From: Actinomycetota bacterium
GTDB lineage: Bacteria; Actinomycetota; Actinomycetes; Actinomycetales; Microbacteriaceae
NCBI GenBank assembly: GCA_030840335.1
Contig: JAUZFR010000061.1
Location: 1 to 33,857, forward strand
DNA: 33,857 nucleotides
Direction: 5' to 3'
In this document: positions 16,679 through 25,012 of the stretch, piece by piece
Layout: every line of letters begins with the position of its first letter
How positions within the stretch are numbered: the first letter of the stretch is position 1
Notes under the pieces: generated by a model
What the model saw: only the letters and a program-made list of their open reading frames with translations
What the model was told of the DNA's origin: nothing
The model's database searches: none
Translations under genes and position numbers: made by a program

Positions 16679-17308
16679 TTACTTTGCGGCATCCTCGGCG
16701 GGAGCATCGTCGGCGACGACTGCTTCAGCGTCGGCTGCGTCCGCGACATCCGCCTCGGCGGCGTCTTCTGCGGCAACTTCGTCCGCGGCGACCTCGGTCG
16801 CCGTCTCGTCCACTGCTGGCGTCTCGGACTCGGCGACGATGTCGTCCTCGACCGGGGCGTCGACCGCTTCGTCCGAGGCCGCTGCAGCAACCGGAGTCGA
16901 GGCAGCCGCAGCAGCTGCAGTCTTCTTCGCGCTCTTCGGCTTCGGGTTCACGGGCTCGAGAACGAGCTCGATCTGAACCATCGATGCGTTGTCGCCCTTG
17001 CGGAAGCCCAGCTTCGTGATGCGGGTGTATCCACCCTCGCGCAGCTCAACGAGCGGTGCAATCTCGGTAAACAGCTCGTGCACGACGGCCTTGTCACCGA
17101 TGACGGCGAGCACGCGACGGCGAGCGTGGAGGTCTCCGCGCTTCGCGAACGTGATCAGGCGCTCGGCGACGGGACGCAGGCGCTTGGCCTTCGTCTCGGT
17201 CGTCTTGATGCTCTTGTGGGTGAACAGGGCAGCCGCGAGGTTCGCGAGCATGAGGCGCTCATGCGCCGGTCCGCCGCCGAGGCGGGGTCCCTTAGTTGGT
17301 GCAGCCAT
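16679..17308 (-). CDS. rplQ: 50S ribosomal protein L17 with acidic Ala-rich tail
   Basis: A 209-residue L17. Residues 1 to about 118 are the normal fold ([41 protein letters not shown]), which sits near the peptide exit tunnel. Residues about 128-209 are a low-complexity tail of Ala, Glu, Asp and Val with almost no basic residues. Such tails occur on actinobacterial L17 but this one is long. It is the last gene of the ribosomal block, 49 nt after rpoA, and is followed by the intrinsic terminator. Confidence 0.97.
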   Translation of the reverse strand: MAAPTKGPRLGGGPAHERLMLANLAAALFTHKSIKTTETKAKRLRPVAERLITFAKRGDLHARRRVLAVIGDKAVVHELFTEIAPLVELREGGYTRITKLGFRKGDNASMVQIELVLEPVNPKPKSAKKTAAAAAASTPVAAAASDEAVDAPVEDDIVAESETPAVDETATEVAADEVAAEDAAEADVADAADAEAVVADDAPAEDAAK

Positions 17309-17357
17309 TAGTCGATTTCTTTCGTTGTCAAAGTGTCGTGGTTAGTCGAGACGAAAC

Positions 17358-18347
17358 TTAGATGTTCTCGTCGTCGTCGCCGCCGTAGAAGTGGGCACCG
17401 TCAAACCCGGGAACCGAGTCCTTCAGGCTGAGGCCCATCTCGACCAGCTTGTCCTTAACCTCATCAACCGACTTCTGTCCGAAGTTTCGGATGTTCATGA
17501 GCTGCATCTCCGACAGCGCAACAAGCTCGCTCACGGTGTTGATGCCCTCGCGCTTGAGGCAGTTGTAGCTGCGCACGGAGAGGTCGAGGTCTTCGATCGG
17601 CATGCTGAGCTCGCTCGAGAGAACCGCGTCAACAGGTGCCGGGCCGATCTCGATTCCCTCTGCGGCGGTGTTCAGCTCGCGAGCGAGACCGAACAGCTCG
17701 GTCAGCGTGCGGCCGGCCGAAGCGATCGCGTCGCGCGGGGTGATCGCGGACTTGGTCTCGACATCCACGACCAGGCGGTCGAAGTCGGTGCGCTCACCGG
17801 CACGAGTTGCCTCGACGCGGTAGGTGACCTTGAGCACGGGCGAGTAGATCGAGTCGACCGGAATCTGGCCGGCTTCGCTGAACTCGCTGCGGTTCTGGGT
17901 TGCCGAAACGTAGCCGCGGCCACGCTCGATGGTGAGCTCGAGTTCGAACTTCGCCTTGTCGTTGAGCGTCGCGATGACGAGCTCGGGGTTGTGGATCTCG
18001 ACGCCGGCCGGTGCAGAAATGTCTGCGGCCGTGACCTGGCCGGCACCCTGCTTGCGCAGGTACGCGGTGATCGGCTCGTCGTGCTCGCTGGAGACGACCA
18101 GTCCCTTGATGTTCAGGATGACCTCGGTGACGTCTTCTTTCACACCCGGAACGGTGCTGAACTCGTGAAGCACGCCGTCGATACGGATGCTCGTCACTGC
18201 GGCACCCGGAATGGACGACAGCAGAGTGCGGCGAAGAGAGTTTCCGAGGGTGTAACCGAAACCAGGTTCAAGCGGTTCGATCACGAACCGCGAACGGAAC
18301 TCTGAGATGTTCTCTTCGGCAAGAGTGGGGCGCTGTGCAATGAGCAC
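17358..18347 (-). CDS. rpoA: DNA-directed RNA polymerase subunit alpha
   Basis: A 329-residue alpha subunit. The N-terminal domain ([25 protein letters not shown] region to about 230) dimerises and holds beta and beta'. After a linker, the C-terminal domain (about 245-310; [20 protein letters not shown] and [19 protein letters not shown]) binds UP elements and activators. The start is GTG at 18347-18345 with AAAGGA 7-8 nt upstream. It is preceded by a 167-bp gap with a REP-like element and an inverted repeat; rpsD, which lies here in some actinobacteria, is absent. Confidence 0.98.
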   Translation of the reverse strand: MLIAQRPTLAEENISEFRSRFVIEPLEPGFGYTLGNSLRRTLLSSIPGAAVTSIRIDGVLHEFSTVPGVKEDVTEVILNIKGLVVSSEHDEPITAYLRKQGAGQVTAADISAPAGVEIHNPELVIATLNDKAKFELELTIERGRGYVSATQNRSEFSEAGQIPVDSIYSPVLKVTYRVEATRAGERTDFDRLVVDVETKSAITPRDAIASAGRTLTELFGLARELNTAAEGIEIGPAPVDAVLSSELSMPIEDLDLSVRSYNCLKREGINTVSELVALSEMQLMNIRNFGQKSVDEVKDKLVEMGLSLKDSVPGFDGAHFYGGDDDENI

Positions 18348-18365
18348 TGGTTGTTCCTTTCGGCG

Positions 18366-18387
18366 AAGTGTCCGCTATATGACACTT
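18366..18387 (-). promoter_or_regulatory. Perfect inverted repeat in the rpoA leader
   Basis: A 7-bp stem AAGTGTC/GACACTT with an 8-nt AT-rich loop ends 5 nt before the rpoA Shine-Dalgarno. It could be an RNA hairpin adjusting rpoA translation or a DNA operator. The loop contains TATA, but no convincing -35 was found. Confidence 0.4.
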
Positions 18388-18452
18388 ATGAGGTGGCGGG
18401 TGGCTGGCCCGTCTAAAAGCTATTGAGTTGTGATCGGTGGAACGTGACTAAT

Positions 18453-18505
18453 CGCTCCCTGAGCGTGTCGAAGGGTTTTGGCCACTTCGACAAACTCAGT
18501 GAGCG
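18453..18505. repeat. REP-like palindromic element between rpsK and rpoA
   Basis: Two arms (18453-18475 and 18482-18505) form an imperfect inverted repeat built on CTGAG..TGTCGAAG, with a 6-nt centre. I recall this motif as a dispersed repeat in Microbacteriaceae genomes. It lies inside the transcribed block, so it will form a long hairpin in the mRNA between rpsK and rpoA. No T-run follows in the direction of transcription. Confidence 0.7.
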
Positions 18506-18514
18506 GAAAAAGAA

Positions 18515-18913
18515 CTAAACCCGGCGGCGCTTCGGCGGGCGGCATCCGTTGTGAGCCTGCGGAGTGACGTCACTGATGACGCCCACCTCGAGGCCAGCGG
18601 CCTGCAGTGAACGAATCGCGGTTTCGCGACCCGATCCTGGTCCCTTGACGAAAACGTCGACCTTCTTGACACCGTGCTCCTGGGCCTGGCGCGCGGCTGA
18701 CTCCGCCGAAAGCTGGGCGGCGAACGGCGTCGACTTACGCGAACCCTTGAAGCCGACCGTGCCGGACGATGCCCAGCTCAGTACGGCACCCGAGGGATCG
18801 GTGATCGTGACGATGGTGTTGTTGAACGTCGACTTGATGTGGGCCTGGCCCACGGCGATGTTCTTCTTCTCTTTGCGACGCGGCTTACGAACGGCCGACT
18901 TTGGTGCTGCCAA
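18515..18913 (-). CDS. rpsK: 30S ribosomal protein S11
   Basis: A 132-residue S11 of the 30S platform, near the E-site mRNA. Signature motifs are [39 protein letters not shown] and the C-terminal [12 protein letters not shown]. The start is TTG at 18913-18911, supported by AGGAG 6 nt upstream and by the standard MAAPKSA N-terminus. It lies 50 nt after rpsM. Confidence 0.98.
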   Translation of the reverse strand: MAAPKSAVRKPRRKEKKNIAVGQAHIKSTFNNTIVTITDPSGAVLSWASSGTVGFKGSRKSTPFAAQLSAESAARQAQEHGVKKVDVFVKGPGSGRETAIRSLQAAGLEVGVISDVTPQAHNGCRPPKRRRV

Positions 18914-18963
18914 TGTGTTCTCCTAAAACCTAAATGGCGACGCCGATGGGTTAGACCCAGCGA

Positions 18964-19338
18964 CTATCGGGCCTTCTTCTTGCCTGCAACGGTGCGCTTC
19001 GGGCCCTTGCGGGTGCGAGCGTTGGTCTTGGTGCGCTGGCCACGAACCGGGAGCCCGCGACGGTGGCGAACACCCTCGTAGCTTCCGATCTCGACCTTGC
19101 GGCGGATGTCGGCGGCAACCTCACGACGGAGGTCACCTTCAACCTTGTAGTTGCCTTCGACGTAGTCGCGGAGAGCGATGAGTTGATCATCGGTCAGATC
19201 CTTGACGCGGATGTTTCCGTCGATTTCGGTGTCGGCGAGGGTTTTGAGTGCCCTCGTACGGCCAACACCGTAGATGTAAGTCAGTGCGACTTCAACGCGC
19301 TTGTCGCGCGGGATGTCTACGCCGGCCAGACGTGCCAT
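18964..19338 (-). CDS. rpsM: 30S ribosomal protein S13
   Basis: A 124-residue S13 of the 30S head, which bridges to the 50S and contacts P-site tRNA through its basic C-terminal tail ([23 protein letters not shown] region). [26 protein letters not shown] is the standard N-terminus. GGAG (19350-19347) is 8 nt before the ATG. A structured 5' element lies in the 115-bp gap upstream, so translation may be regulated, as rpsM is in the E. coli alpha operon. Confidence 0.98.
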   Translation of the reverse strand: MARLAGVDIPRDKRVEVALTYIYGVGRTRALKTLADTEIDGNIRVKDLTDDQLIALRDYVEGNYKVEGDLRREVAADIRRKVEIGSYEGVRHRRGLPVRGQRTKTNARTRKGPKRTVAGKKKAR

Positions 19339-19437
19339 GGTGGCTTCTCCTTCAGGAGTAAGTGGAGGTGTTGAGCGACATCGGTGCCGGGGCCTCCACC
19401 CCGGGTGTCCCCTGATTGCTCAGGATCTGATGTCGCT
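19339..19437 (-). ncRNA. Candidate structured RNA leader of rpsM (three-way junction)
   Basis: In the transcript, a 9-bp closing stem P1 (19437-19429 with 19382-19374) encloses two perfect hairpins. P2 has five pairs plus a possible U-G pair and a GCAA (GNRA) loop (19424-19411); P3 has six G-C pairs and a TGGAGG loop (19404-19387). The P3 loop is perfectly complementary to CCTCCA at 19368-19363, just beyond P1, so a pseudoknot is possible. The Shine-Dalgarno GGAG (19350-19347) can pair with CTCC (19358-19355). The GNRA loop exists only on the rpsM-sense strand. E. coli S4 represses rpsM through a pseudoknot in the same place, but the ligand here is unknown. The fold was made by eye. Confidence 0.65.
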
Positions 19438-19453
19438 TGTATAAGTTGGGCTA

Positions 19454-19570
19454 TTAGCCCTGGCGCTGCTTGTGACGCGGGTTGCTCTTGCAGATGACCA
19501 TGACGTTGCCGTGACGACGAATCACGCGGCACTTCTCACAGATCGGCTTGACGCTTGGGTTGACCTTCAT
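19454..19570 (-). CDS. rpmJ: 50S ribosomal protein L36
   Basis: A 38-residue L36, the smallest 50S protein. The peptide runs [17 protein letters not shown] to RHKQRQG. The zinc ligands C11, C14, C27 and H33 are all present, so it is the zinc-binding C+ form. AGAGAG precedes the ATG at 19570. Position between infA and rpsM is the usual one. Confidence 0.97.
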   Translation of the reverse strand: MKVNPSVKPICEKCRVIRRHGNVMVICKSNPRHKQRQG

Positions 19571-19650
19571 TGTGGTTCTCTCTTCGCTGTCTTCGATACG
19601 AGTCGGCTAGCCGATTCGCTCGTTACTTTCCAGCAGTACTTATTTTCAAC

Positions 19651-19682
19651 GGGCACTACTTGTAGCGGGCGCTACTTGTAGC
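19651..19682. repeat. 16-bp tandem duplication at the infA stop codon
   Basis: Two copies (19651-19666 and 19667-19682) differ at one base and each contains the palindrome CTACTTGTAG. The second copy covers the last codons and stop of infA; the first repeats them just downstream. It looks like a recent slippage duplication without effect on the protein. Confidence 0.75.
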
Positions 19683-19893
19683 GATAAACGATTCGGCCGC
19701 GGGTCAAGTCGTACGGGCTCAGCTCTACGATCACGCGGTCCTCTGGGAGGATTCGGATGTAGTGCTGACGCATCTTCCCCGAGATGTGGGCAAGTACTCT
19801 GTGTCCGTTGGTCAACTCAACGCGGAACATTGCGTTGGGCAGAGCTTCGACCACTGCACCTTCGATCTCGATGACGCCGTCTTTTTTGGCCAT
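19672..19893 (-). CDS. infA: Translation initiation factor IF-1
   Basis: A 73-residue S1/OB-fold protein that occupies the ribosomal A site during initiation. [20 protein letters not shown] to [11 protein letters not shown] is the canonical sequence and length. The frame is open upstream but the start at 19893 matches the family. It has its own upstream gap of 155 bp with a candidate promoter, so infA-rpmJ and the alpha genes may be transcribed partly apart from secY-adk-map. Confidence 0.97.
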   Translation of the reverse strand: MAKKDGVIEIEGAVVEALPNAMFRVELTNGHRVLAHISGKMRQHYIRILPEDRVIVELSPYDLTRGRIVYRYK

Positions 19894-19992
19894 TGCCTCT
19901 TCGTCGCTAAAAATAAATGAATACTGGTCTTGCGGATGGGATTGTGGCGTACATGCGCGCACCGGTTAACGGGCAGCAGACACCAAAGATCA

Positions 19993-20022
19993 AGCTTAGG
20001 TCATTACTGAACTTTTAGCCAA
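19993..20022 (-). promoter_or_regulatory. Candidate internal promoter upstream of infA
   Basis: TTGGCT (20022-20017) and TAAGCT (19998-19993) are separated by 18 bp, in the 155-bp gap after map. The predicted leader is about 95 nt and ends in an unusually AT-rich stretch before the infA ATG. A short hairpin (20042-20056) overlaps the map stop codon just upstream. Confidence 0.5.
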
Positions 20023-20048
20023 CACCGGCGTATACTTTCGCTCCGCTA

Positions 20049-20879
20049 TCAGCGGACGGGGACAGGCACGATTCCGAACGGCGCGAGTCCGGCCGCTCCA
20101 CCGTCTTCCGCGGTGAGAACCCAGATGCCATCGGCGTGCCTGGCGACCGAGTGTTCCCAGTGCGCGGCGTCACTTCCGTCATCCGTGGCGATCGTCCAGT
20201 CATCCGCGAGAACGTGAGTCTCGATCGTGCCGAGGGTCACCATGGGTTCGATCGCCAGTACCAGCCCGGCCCTGATCTTCGTCGACCCGCCGCGCACCCG
20301 GTAGTTGAACACGGATGGCTCTTCGTGCATCGAGCGACCGATGCCGTGCCCGGTGTAGTCCTCCAGAATGCCGAAATCACCGACCGCGGCGATCGCATCC
20401 TCGACTGCCCCGCCGATCTCGTTGAGCCTGGTCGCCGTCGCAAACGCGGCAATTCCTGCCCACAGCGACGTCTCGGTCGTTTCAGAAAGACGTTGTCGAG
20501 CGGCGACGAGTTCCGGTCGAGACGAGTCCGGTACGACGACAGTGAAAGCTGCATCGCCGTTCCAGCCGTCGACATCCGCCCCGCAGTCGATCGAGACGAT
20601 GTCGCCCGCCTCGATCTTTCGATCGGTCGGCACGCCGTGCACGACTGCGTCATTGATGGATGCGCAGATCGTGTGGTGATATCCGGGCTCGAGTGCGAAG
20701 TTCGGAACGCCGCCGGCCCCACGGATGACCGACTCGGCAATCGCGTCGAGCTCGAGTGTCGAGATGCCGACCGCGATCCTGGCGCGCACCGCAGCAAGCG
20801 CGGCAGCCGTGACGAGGCCCGGCCGCACCATTGCTCGCAACTCGGCCGGCGTCTTGTACAGGCCGACTGACCGCGCCAC
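20049..20879 (-). CDS. map: Methionine aminopeptidase, type I
   Basis: A 276-residue dinuclear metallopeptidase that removes the initiator Met from nascent proteins. All five metal ligands are present: D98 (SIDCGADVDGW), D109, H178 (GHGIG), E211 (AIEPMV) and E242 (WEHSVA); H81 in VVHGVPT is the substrate histidine. The start is GTG at 20879-20877, sharing one base with the adk stop. GlmS and other enzymes with a catalytic residue 2 depend on this activity. A second map gene may exist elsewhere, as in many actinobacteria. Confidence 0.97.
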   Translation of the reverse strand: MARSVGLYKTPAELRAMVRPGLVTAAALAAVRARIAVGISTLELDAIAESVIRGAGGVPNFALEPGYHHTICASINDAVVHGVPTDRKIEAGDIVSIDCGADVDGWNGDAAFTVVVPDSSRPELVAARQRLSETTETSLWAGIAAFATATRLNEIGGAVEDAIAAVGDFGILEDYTGHGIGRSMHEEPSVFNYRVRGGSTKIRAGLVLAIEPMVTLGTIETHVLADDWTIATDDGSDAAHWEHSVARHADGIWVLTAEDGGAAGLAPFGIVPVPVR

Positions 20880-21490
20880 TAGTTGGTGGCCGTCGCAGTG
20901 TCCGACGTGTTCGCGACGATGCCGCGCTCCGCGAGTGATTCTGCGATACGGCCAGCGACTTCCTCCACGTCACCGAGGGCATCGATCTGGATGACGAGGC
21001 CGCGCTGCTTGTACACGTCGATCAGGGGAGCGGTTTCGCGCTGATAGAGCGACTGGCGGTATCGGATCGTCTCTTCGGTATCGTCAGAGCGACCCTCTTC
21101 GTGCGCGCGCTTCAGAAGGCGGGACACGACTTCGTCCGGATCCACGATGAGCTGGATCACCGCGTCAAGGGACTTGCCCTCGGCGCTCAGCATGGCGTCG
21201 AGGAATGCCAGCTGGTCGAGCGTGCGCGGGTAGCCATCGAGCAGGAATCCTCGCTGGCAATCATCCTCTTTGAGCCTGCTCGCAACCAGTTCGTTCGTGA
21301 GCGAATCCGGAACGAAGTCGCCGGCGTCGATGATCGCCGACACCTTCTTGCCGAGTTCGGTCTTGTTCTTGATGTTCGCGCGGAAAATGTCGCCTGTAGC
21401 GATCGCCGGAATGTCGAAGAGGAGGCTGATGCGGGCCGCCTGGGTTCCCTTACCGGCGCCGGGGGGACCGACGATAAGGAGCCGGGTCAA
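20879..21490 (-). CDS. adk: Adenylate kinase
   Basis: A 203-residue kinase catalysing ATP + AMP = 2 ADP. The P-loop is GPPGAGKGT at 8-16; ATGDIFR binds AMP, and [11 protein letters not shown] is the family signature. The lid (about 126-140) is the short form without zinc cysteines. The start is TTG at 21490-21488, overlapping the secY stop (TTGA), with GAGGG about 8 nt upstream. The frame is open far into secY, but that extension is only a shadow. Confidence 0.96.
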   Translation of the reverse strand: MTRLLIVGPPGAGKGTQAARISLLFDIPAIATGDIFRANIKNKTELGKKVSAIIDAGDFVPDSLTNELVASRLKEDDCQRGFLLDGYPRTLDQLAFLDAMLSAEGKSLDAVIQLIVDPDEVVSRLLKRAHEEGRSDDTEETIRYRQSLYQRETAPLIDVYKQRGLVIQIDALGDVEEVAGRIAESLAERGIVANTSDTATATN

Positions 21491-22827
21491 CGGAGCAGAC
21501 CCTCGTAGTGGCGCTGCTGAAGCTGCGAATCGATCTGCTTGACCGTCTCGAGTCCGACACCGACGACGATGAGGATGCTCGTGCCACCGAACGGGAAGTT
21601 CTGTGTCGCGCCGACCCACGCCAGTGCCGCGAGCGGAACGAGAGCGATCAAACCGAGGTACAACGAGCCTGGAAGCGTAATGCGCGTGAGCACGTAGTCG
21701 AGGTACTCGGCAGTCGGACGCCCGGCACGGATACCGGGGATGAACCCACCGTACTTCTTCATGTTGTCGGCGACCTCTTCGGGGTTGAAGGTGATCGCGA
21801 CATAGAAGTAGGTGAACCCGACAATGAGCAGGAAGTACAACAGCATGTAGAGCGGGCCATCGCCCTTGGTCAGGTTGTCGGTGATCCACTGAACCCAGGG
21901 TGCAACGATCGCGGCCTTGCCGGTCGCGCCGGACTTCGGCTGGTTGAACTGGGCGATCAGGGCCGGCAGGTAGAGCAGGGACGAGGCGAAGATGACGGGC
22001 ACGACGCCAGCCATGTTCACCTTGATCGGGATGTACGTGTTGTTGCCGCCATAGGTGCGGCGACCCACCATCCGTTTCGCGTACTGCACAGGGATTCTTC
22101 GCTGCGACTGTTCGACGAAGACGACAGCGCCCATGATCAGGATGCCGACCGCAATGACGAGAACGAAGATCGGGAAGCCCTTTGAATCGTTGATGCTGCC
22201 GAGGGCGGACGGGAAGCGAGCCGCGATCGACGTGAAGATCAGGATCGACATTCCGTTGCCGATGCCGCGCTCGGTGACGAGCTCGCCCATCCACATGATG
22301 ATTCCGGTTCCGGCCGTCATGGTGATGACCATGAGCAGGATCGAGTACCAGGAGTCATCGGTGATCAGCTCCGAGCACTCCGGAGTGCCGGAACTCGTGC
22401 CGAACAGCGCGCCGCTGCGAGCGACCGTGATCAGCGTGGTCGACTGCAGGATGCCGAGACCGATGGTCAGGTAGCGGGTGTACTGCGTGAGCTTCGCCTG
22501 GCCGGACTGGCCCTCTTTGTACAGGGTGTCGAAGTGCGGGATGACGACGCGCAGCAGTTGCACGATGATCGAGGCCGTGATGTACGGCATGATCCCCAGC
22601 GCAAAGATCGACAGCTGGAGCAGTGCTCCACCGCTGAAGAGGTTGACGAGCTCATACAGGCCGGACGTGTTGGAGTTGGCCTGAAGACAGGTCTGGACGT
22701 GCCCGAAGTCGACGAACGGCGCCGGGATGAATGACCCGAGGCGGAACAGCGCAATGATGAGGAGCGTGAACCCGATCTTCCTGCGAAGGTCAGGCGTGCG
22801 AAAGATTCGCGCGACAGCTCTAAACAC
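21487..22827 (-). CDS. secY: Protein translocase subunit SecY
   Basis: A 446-residue, ten-helix channel protein of the Sec translocon. The N-terminus [22 protein letters not shown] leads into helix 1; [31 protein letters not shown] and [13 protein letters not shown] are typical. The start is GTG at 22827-22825 with a strong AGGAGG 5 nt upstream. A 95-bp gap with two hairpins separates it from rplO, perhaps to lower secY expression relative to the ribosomal genes. Confidence 0.98.
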   Translation of the reverse strand: MFRAVARIFRTPDLRRKIGFTLLIIALFRLGSFIPAPFVDFGHVQTCLQANSNTSGLYELVNLFSGGALLQLSIFALGIMPYITASIIVQLLRVVIPHFDTLYKEGQSGQAKLTQYTRYLTIGLGILQSTTLITVARSGALFGTSSGTPECSELITDDSWYSILLMVITMTAGTGIIMWMGELVTERGIGNGMSILIFTSIAARFPSALGSINDSKGFPIFVLVIAVGILIMGAVVFVEQSQRRIPVQYAKRMVGRRTYGGNNTYIPIKVNMAGVVPVIFASSLLYLPALIAQFNQPKSGATGKAAIVAPWVQWITDNLTKGDGPLYMLLYFLLIVGFTYFYVAITFNPEEVADNMKKYGGFIPGIRAGRPTAEYLDYVLTRITLPGSLYLGLIALVPLAALAWVGATQNFPFGGTSILIVVGVGLETVKQIDSQLQQRHYEGLLR

Positions 22828-22861
22828 AAAGGCCTCCTGCTATTTCGTTCTTATTGCGGAT

Positions 22862-22894
22862 GAAGTGGAGCCCCCGGTTCGGGAGCCCCACTTC
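22862..22894 (-). promoter_or_regulatory. Strong RNA hairpin between rplO and secY
   Basis: In the secY-sense transcript the arms 22894-22880 and 22876-22862 form 15 continuous pairs, two of them G-U, around a 3-nt loop. On the opposite strand those two positions would be A-C mismatches, so the structure is selected, if at all, as RNA of the ribosomal operon. There is no T-run, so it is more likely a processing, stability or attenuation site than a full terminator. A smaller hairpin (22908-22923, 5-bp stem, T-rich loop) abuts the rplO stop. Confidence 0.6.
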
Positions 22895-22922
22895 ACTACG
22901 CGAGAGTGTCGCCAAAAAGCGA

Positions 22923-23708
22923 CTATTTGACGGAGCCGCCCGCTGCGACGATCTTCTGCTCGGCTGAGCCGGAGACCTTGTCGACAGCAACGTTTAGCTT
23001 AACCGCAATATCGCCATTGCCAAGAACCTTGACCTTCTCGTTGTTGCGCACGGCACCCTTCGCGACGAGGTCAGCAATTGTGACCTCACCACCCTTGGGG
23101 TACAGCTCGGCAAGCTTTTCGAGGTTGACGACCTGGTACTCGACGCGGAACGGGTTCTTGAACCCGCGCAGCTTCGGCGAACGCATGACGAAGTTCAGGT
23201 TGCCGCCTTCGAGGCCGGCCTTGACCTGGTAGCGCGCCTTGGTGCCCTTGGTTCCACGACCCGCAGTCTTACCCTTGGATCCTTCACCACGACCCACACG
23301 GGTTTTGGCCTTCTTGGATCCGGCAGCGGGACGGAGGTGGTGAACCTTCAGAACCTGCGGACGCGCGACGACATCGGCCTTCGGCGCAGCCTTCTTCGGT
23401 GTTGCCTTCTTGGCGGGGGCCTTGGCAGTCGACGTCGAAGCGGCAGCAGCCTTTTCGTCGGTCGAAGCCTTTGGCGCGGTCGCCTTGGGAGCAGCAGCCT
23501 TCGCGGCAGGAGCCTTCGCGGCAGGAGCCTTGTCGGCGGCAGCAGCCTTCGGAGCTGCAGCCTTGGCCGGAGCCTTGGTCGCAGCAGCCTTGGCGGCTGG
23601 AGCCTTCTTCTCGGCGGCGGCCTTGGGAGCTGCAGCCTTGGTCGCAGCAGCCTTCGGGGCAGCAGCCTTAGCGGCTGGCTTCTTTGCTGGAGTGGTTTCT
23701 TCGGCCAT
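22923..23708 (-). CDS. rplO: 50S ribosomal protein L15 with long Lys/Ala/Pro-rich N-terminal tail
   Basis: A 261-residue protein. Residues about 113-261 are a complete L15 ([37 protein letters not shown] region to IVAAGGSVK). Residues 1-112 are an added tail of KAAAPKA, KAPAAK and TKAPAK repeats, like the basic tails of histone H1 or mycobacterial HupB; usual L15 is about 150 residues. No ATG or GTG lies at the start of the core, and the long start has GGAG about 8 nt upstream and overlaps the rpmD stop, so the tail is translated. It could bind rRNA or DNA, or be cleaved after synthesis. Its role is unknown. Confidence 0.96.
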   Translation of the reverse strand: MAEETTPAKKPAAKAAAPKAAATKAAAPKAAAEKKAPAAKAAATKAPAKAAAPKAAAADKAPAAKAPAAKAAAPKATAPKASTDEKAAAASTSTAKAPAKKATPKKAAPKADVVARPQVLKVHHLRPAAGSKKAKTRVGRGEGSKGKTAGRGTKGTKARYQVKAGLEGGNLNFVMRSPKLRGFKNPFRVEYQVVNLEKLAELYPKGGEVTIADLVAKGAVRNNEKVKVLGNGDIAVKLNVAVDKVSGSAEQKIVAAGGSVK

Positions 23709-23893
23709 TAGTCAATCTCCTCGACCTTGACAAGGTGAGCAACCGTGCGGACGTACCCGCGGTTCTGCTGGTTGTCCTCGCGCACAACCACGTCACCGAT
23801 CCGATGGAGCCCAAGGCTCCGCAGGGTGTCACGCTGGTTCTGCTTCTCACTAATTTTGGACTTGATCTGGGTCACCTTCAGGCGCGCAGCCAT
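23708..23893 (-). CDS. rpmD: 50S ribosomal protein L30
   Basis: A 61-residue L30, normal for bacteria ([14 protein letters not shown], then [20 protein letters not shown]). It overlaps the rpsE stop and the rplO start by one base each, showing tight coupling. Confidence 0.98.
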   Translation of the reverse strand: MAARLKVTQIKSKISEKQNQRDTLRSLGLHRIGDVVVREDNQQNRGYVRTVAHLVKVEEID

Positions 23894-24642
23894 CAGACAC
23901 CTGCCTTTGCGGTAACAAGCGCACCGGCGGCCTCGGCGTCCGCACGCACGAGGCGGGCGGGAGCGACATCCTCGAAGGGCAGACCACGGCGTGCGGCGAC
24001 GGCGCGGGGCTCCTCGAGCTGCTTGAGAGCAGCGACGGTTGCGTGGACGATGTTGATCGTGTTCGACGAACCGAGCGACTTCGAGAGCACATCGTGGATG
24101 CCCGCACACTCGAGTACGGCGCGCACGGGACCACCGGCGATAACACCGGTACCCGCAGCGGCCGGACGAAGAAGCACGACGCCAGCCGCGGCTTCACCCT
24201 GCACCGGGTGCGGGATGGTCGCTCCGACGCGGGGAACGCGGAAGAAGTTCTTCTTCGCTTCCTCGACGCCCTTGGAGATGGCGGTCGGAACTTCGCGAGC
24301 CTTGCCGTAGCCGACGCCAACGAGTCCGTTTCCGTCGCCGACGATCACGAGCGCGGTGAAGCTGAAGCGACGACCACCCTTGACGACCTTCGAAACGCGG
24401 TTGATGGTGACAACGCGCTCCAGGAACTGGCTCTTCTCGGTGTCGCGGGCTCCGCGGTCACGGTTGGGGTTGCGCTCACGACCGCCACGGCGGGCCTCGC
24501 GAGGCTCGTTCGTGGTGTCCGTGGGCGGCGCGTCAACGACGGCCGCCGTGGCAACAGCCTCAACGGTAACGGCCTCAGCCGGTACGGCCTCGGGTGATTC
24601 AGCCACAGTTGGCTCCTCATTCGTGTTGCTTGCGTCGGTCAC
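23893..24642 (-). CDS. rpsE: 30S ribosomal protein S5 with extended N-terminus
   Basis: A 249-residue S5, which helps define the mRNA entry channel and decoding fidelity. The core begins near residue 72 ([23 protein letters not shown]) and includes [11 protein letters not shown] and [15 protein letters not shown]. The first 50 residues are acidic and Ala/Val-rich, followed by an Arg/Gly-rich patch ([19 protein letters not shown]). A shorter basic extension is normal in actinobacteria; the acidic part is additional. The GTG start overlaps the rplR stop by 4 nt. Confidence 0.97.
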   Translation of the reverse strand: MTDASNTNEEPTVAESPEAVPAEAVTVEAVATAAVVDAPPTDTTNEPREARRGGRERNPNRDRGARDTEKSQFLERVVTINRVSKVVKGGRRFSFTALVIVGDGNGLVGVGYGKAREVPTAISKGVEEAKKNFFRVPRVGATIPHPVQGEAAAGVVLLRPAAAGTGVIAGGPVRAVLECAGIHDVLSKSLGSSNTINIVHATVAALKQLEEPRAVAARRGLPFEDVAPARLVRADAEAAGALVTAKAGV

Positions 24643-25010
24643 AGGTCCAGTCCACCCTCTCGAGCTCCCTCGGCAATAGCAGCGACGCGTCCCGCGTACT
24701 TGCTGCCACCACGGTCAAATACGACGGCTTCGACGCCGGCCTTCTTGGCGCGCTCGGCGACGAGTTCGCCAACCTTGTGCGCCTTGGCGGTCTTGTCACC
24801 ATCGAAGGTGCGCAGATCCGTCTCGAGCGTTGACGCGGAGGCCAGCGTGTGACCCTTGCTGTCATCGACGACCTGCACGAATACGTGCCGGGCCGAACGG
24901 GTGACAACCAGGCGCGGACGCGCCTCGGTGCCGACGACCTTCTTGCGAAGACGTGCGTGCCTGCGGCCCTTTGCGGCCGACTTGCTCTTGCCTCTTGTTC
25001 CGAGACCCAT
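24639..25010 (-). CDS. rplR: 50S ribosomal protein L18
   Basis: A 123-residue L18, which binds 5S rRNA in the central protuberance together with L5. [20 protein letters not shown] and the C-terminal [26 protein letters not shown] region are canonical. It starts 2 nt after rplF and overlaps rpsE. Confidence 0.98.
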   Translation of the reverse strand: MGLGTRGKSKSAAKGRRHARLRKKVVGTEARPRLVVTRSARHVFVQVVDDSKGHTLASASTLETDLRTFDGDKTAKAHKVGELVAERAKKAGVEAVVFDRGGSKYAGRVAAIAEGAREGGLDL

Positions 25011-25012
25011 GA

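Noticed and set aside
21491-22294. Upstream extension of the adk frame into secY
   Set aside because: It lies out of frame inside the conserved secY gene; the TTG at 21490 gives the normal Adk N-terminus and an overlap with the secY stop.
23410-23690. Repetitive DNA that could be mistaken for a CRISPR or minisatellite array
   Set aside because: The period follows codons for Lys/Ala/Pro repeats of the L15 tail; there are no constant repeats with unique spacers.
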